Shown: piece after piece, positions 6,590-8,524 of the stretch
Layout of the letters: every line of letters starts with the position of its first letter
Position numbering within the stretch: position 1 is the first letter of the stretch
Assembly: GCA_020718945.1 (NCBI GenBank)
Contig: DYRB01000103.1
Span: 1 to 8,524, forward strand
Source of the DNA: Lamprocystis purpurea
GTDB lineage: Bacteria > Pseudomonadota > Gammaproteobacteria > Chromatiales > Chromatiaceae
Direction: 5' to 3'
DNA: 8,524 nucleotides
Translations under genes and position numbers: made by a program
The notes under the pieces: model-generated
What the model was told of the DNA's origin: nothing
The model's input: only the letters and a program-made list of their open reading frames with translations
Database searches by the model: none

Positions 6590-6847
6590 AACTGCTTCTT
6601 CTAGGCTGAAGGTCCCGGCCCCTCCGGCGCCGAGTAAGGATGCCGGACCGGTCTTCCCTGGCACCGCTCCCCGTGATCCAAACCTCAGAGGCCGGGATTG
6701 TCTCTCCCTGGTCAAGTCACCCGGCCATCCCGTACCGCGCGATAGAGCCACAGCCCAGTCAGAAGGGTCCAGCCAAGACCACAACTCCGCCCGCGGGGAC
6801 ATGGAAAACCGCATCAGATAGTCAAGACCCCGTTCTTTGCGCTGGGG
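6590..6847. other. Intergenic stretch without a recognisable gene
   Basis: Together with the repeat core this makes 368 bases between the cytochrome-like stop and the end of the minus-strand module. Short frames exist on both strands, but none has a ribosome site or familiar sequence. A 7-bp inverted repeat (GGCCGGG 6690-6696, CCCGGCC 6720-6726) is the only structure seen. Near the right end GACCCC and GGGGTC flank TTCTTTGCGCT-like sequence and could form a weak stem after the minus-strand gene. Confidence 0.5.
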
Positions 6848-7356
6848 TCAAACCTTCATGTTCTTCTGCGCCATGAGCCCAAGCAGGAAGGTGTCTGCCT
6901 GGTCAGTGCCGCGGACGGCGCGCCAGTCGTCGAAAGCCTGCACTGCCTCCGCGATGAGCTGTTTGACTTCTTGCCGGCCGAAGCCCCGCGCCAGGTCGTA
7001 GTCGGCCTCGTGGCGGGCCTGTTGCAGGTTGGCAAAGGCTTGGGCGACAGGCTTCAACTCGGTTTGAAGGGGCATTCCCTTGAGCCCCGCGAAGATCTTC
7101 GGCGACACCTTGTCGCCGGCAAATTGCCTGGCGACCTCCTTCATGTCCGCGTGCCCAAAGGCGCGGCCCAGACATCGCCTCAACTCCTGTCGATCGGCAG
7201 CACGGACGAACCGCCGGGTGGCCTCGTCGATCAGAAGGTGGAACAATGCATATACGCGGCGGAAACGGCCCGCCGCAGGCTGGCCTGGGTGGGGCGCCGC
7301 GGCTCCCTCTTCGACAAAAACCCGGCCTGGGCAAGCAGGTCGTCGTGGAGGCTCAA
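6848..7356 (-). pseudogene. HEPN-like protein gene, broken by an apparent one-base deletion
   Basis: Two reading frames join to a recognisable HEPN-like protein of about 169 residues. The first part, from a TTG start at 7356, reads SLHDDLLAQAGFL and later SLRRAVSAAY, then hits TGA at 7231-7233. The other frame continues YALFHLLIDEATRRF to QARHEADYDLARGF and on to the end at 6848. The family usually has a doubled Tyr (AAYYALFH) at the join; TATAT near 7250-7254 in place of TATTAT explains the break. HEPN proteins are often RNA-cleaving or nucleotide-transferase-linked defence or toxin proteins; QARHEADYD occupies the place of the usual R-x(4-6)-H motif, so activity is unclear. The TTG overlaps the upstream gene's stop (TTGA), so the two were one unit. 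The second frame is also open upstream to 7543, but that part is meaningless. A sequencing error is possible. Confidence 0.65.
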
Positions 7357-7637
7357 TGCGGCAGCGCCTCGGAAAGCGCACGGAAGCGGACGTAGACCCA
7401 GGGGTCCGCGTCCTCGTGGGTCTCGCGAATTGCCGTCCAAATTCGCTCGCGCAGGCGCAGGGTGTCGGCAGGGTCCTTGAAGTCCTGGTCCGCGAGGGTC
7501 GCCCACACCCAGACCGCCAAATCGTCTGTGGCGTCTGGTCCAACCTCCACCTGCCAGGACTGCACCGGTACGGGAAGGTCCGCGAGATGGCGCAGGTCCT
7601 CTGCGATAGCGTCGGCGTTCAATCGAGATGTACCCAT
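7353..7637 (-). CDS. 94-residue partner of the HEPN-like protein (unknown function)
   Basis: A small soluble acidic protein starting MGTSRLNADAIAEDL, with a conserved-looking core VEVGPDATDDLAVWVWATL (about 31-49) and an end WVYVRFRALSEALPH (80-94). There is no membrane segment, no Cys and no nucleotidyltransferase GSx10DxD motif, so it is not a MNT-type antitoxin. The ATG at 7637 has GAGG (complement of 7644-7647) six bases upstream. Its TGA overlaps the TTG of the HEPN-like gene, so translation was coupled. I recall small proteins of this type paired with HEPN-like genes, which suggests an antitoxin or sensor role, but this is inference. A possible -10 (TAGACT) lies on the minus strand near 7656-7664; no clear -35 is seen. 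Confidence 0.65.
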   Translation of the reverse strand: MGTSRLNADAIAEDLRHLADLPVPVQSWQVEVGPDATDDLAVWVWATLADQDFKDPADTLRLRERIWTAIRETHEDADPWVYVRFRALSEALPH

Positions 7638-7860
7638 GGTTGGCCTCGGGGGAAATAGTCTAGTCGCATGTGCGCGCCGAACCGGGGGACCCGGTGCCCC
7701 TTCGGACCTGGTAGCACGGCCAAGCGGATTTGGCCCGATCCGCTGCGGGCAAGGTCGGACCGACTCCCAGCGGACTGGGCAAATACCAGGAGGGCATGAT
7801 CTGGGGAGGTTTGACCCCGGTCAAGTGCCCGCGTCCCCGCGACGGATAGCCTTAGCGACG
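7638..7860. other. Intergenic stretch between divergent accessory genes
   Basis: No gene is recognised. It holds the leader and presumed promoter of the minus-strand module, a small perfect hairpin (ACCGGG 7681-7686, CCCGGT 7690-7695) and a copy of AGGTTTGACCCC (7807-7818). The latter is the exact inverse of 6844-6855 at the other end of the module. Confidence 0.5.
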
Positions 7861-7960
7861 GTTCAAGAACAAGCGATACGTTCTGGACCGGGGGACGGGC
7901 CTCTGGCCCGTCTGGCGGGCGGGACGCCCGCCCCCCAGATGTCTCAGTTGTTTCTGAACT
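7861..7960. repeat. About 100-bp palindromic element with two GC-rich hairpins
   Basis: The ends GTTCAAGAACAA (7861-7872) and TTGTTTCTGAAC (7948-7959) are inverted copies with 10 of 12 matches. The core holds two perfect 8-bp stems with 3-base loops: GACGGGCC/GGCCCGTC (7894-7901, 7905-7912) and GGCGGGCG/CGCCCGCC (7914-7921, 7925-7932). The second stem is related to the repeat inside the ATPase gene (18 of 20 bases). It looks like a REP- or MITE-like dispersed element. It directly abuts the truncated PAS-protein gene. No target duplication seen. Confidence 0.7.
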
Positions 7961-8524
7961 GTTCCTTACACGGACCTGGACCTGGAGACCGTCCAGCTCA
8001 TCGCCAATGCGGTGTGGGCCATAGTCCGGCGACGCCGGGATGAGGCACGCCTGCGCAGTATCTTCCGTGCCAGCCCCGCCGGGATGGGGGTCGTGGACCG
8101 GCGACGGGTGCTCGCGGAGGTCAACGACACCCTCTGCGCCATGCTGGGCTATGCGCGGGAAGAGCTGATCGGCCAGTCCGCCCGGCTGCTCTACCCCAGC
8201 GACGCGGACTATGCCTATGTGGGGCGGGAGAAGTACCGCCAGATCGCGGTCTCCGGACGGGGCACCCTGGACACCCGATTGCGCTGCAAGGACGGGCGGG
8301 TCCTCGACGTGCTGCTGAGCAGTGCCCCAATGGATCTGGACGACCCCGACAGCGGGGTGACCTTTACCGCCCTGGACATCGGCGACCGCAAGCGCGCCGA
8401 GGCCCAGGCCCAGCGCTGGCAACGGGTGTTCGAGGAGGCGGAGTTCGGCCTCGCCCACGCCAATGCCGCCGACAATACCTTTATCGAGGTGAATCGGGCC
8501 TTCGCCCGGCAGCGGGGCTACTCC
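7958..8524 (+). CDS. PAS-domain signalling protein, 5'-truncated and running off the window
   Basis: An open frame after TGA at 7955-7957, continuing past the right edge. It begins with YTDLDLETVQLIANAVWAIV (from 7967), the last helix typical of a GAF domain, with no GAF domain before it. A PAS domain follows (about 32-142 of the fragment: FRASPAGMGVV, VNDTLCAMLGYAREELIGQ, LRCKDGRVLDVLL, DIGDRKRAEAQ), and a second PAS domain begins (FEEAEFGLAHANAADNTF). Such proteins are usually sensor histidine kinases or diguanylate cyclases; the output domain is outside the window. The first in-frame starts are GTG 8012 and ATG 8084, neither with a convincing ribosome site. The repeat immediately upstream probably replaced the N-terminal half, so the gene may be dead or may make a shortened protein. 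Confidence 0.7.

Noticed and set aside
6461..6590. CRISPR-like array from the tandem CGCAAAT units
   Set aside because: Units are only 10 bases and contiguous, with no unique spacers and no cas genes; the two arms are inverted.
6582..6821. Short plus-strand frame after the 10-bp-unit repeat
   Set aside because: It starts inside the repeat, has no ribosome site and is a Pro/Arg/Ser-rich random-looking sequence.
6971..7480. Plus-strand frames opposite the HEPN-like module
   Set aside because: Complement shadows; the minus-strand translation carries the family pattern and ribosome sites.
7619..8458. Long minus-strand frame opposite the PAS protein
   Set aside because: It crosses the palindromic element and mirrors the PAS coding strand; its translation resembles typical repeat read-through and no known family.

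Overview
This is a GC-rich window with the coding style of a gammaproteobacterium, most likely a purple sulfur bacterium of the Chromatiaceae. That placement is an inference from codon use, gene content and the many palindromic intergenic repeats. No rRNA, tRNA, CRISPR array or transposase gene is visible. One gene is incomplete at the right edge.

Positions 1-2306 hold a bufferin operon: bufA (DUF2282 precursor with a signal peptide and four Cys), bufB (DUF692/MNIO multinuclear iron enzyme) and bufC (DUF2063 partner). bufB and bufC overlap by ATGA. A further ATGA-coupled start opens a 37-codon frame that soon runs into AT-rich foreign-looking DNA. This is probably the stump of the DoxX-type fourth gene usual in such operons. 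In characterised systems the BufA cysteines are modified by BufBC and the periplasmic product sequesters copper; the related gig operon responds to gold.

Positions 2447-5602 hold a three-gene, translationally coupled exporter in devBCA order: a periplasmic adaptor (HlyD/MFP type), an FtsX-like permease and an ABC ATPase. Together they would make a tripartite efflux pump needing an unlinked TolC-type outer-membrane channel. The start of the ATPase gene carries an in-frame palindromic repeat that adds about 17 extra residues before the ATPase domain. Downstream, 5685-6479 encodes a protein with one CxxCH haem-binding motif whose start and export signal are unclear and whose last codons and stop lie in another repeat.

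Positions 6458-8524 are accessory and rich in repeats: a 132-bp inverted-repeat element built of 10-bp units; a minus-strand two-gene module made of a 94-residue protein and a HEPN-like protein broken by an apparent one-base deletion; and a roughly 100-bp palindromic element that abuts the truncated start of a PAS-domain signalling protein. The window therefore combines two housekeeping-type metal/export operons with a decaying region shaped by small repeats. The clearest leads are the truncated fourth bufferin gene, the repeat built into the ATPase, the repeat-supplied gene end, and the frameshifted HEPN module.
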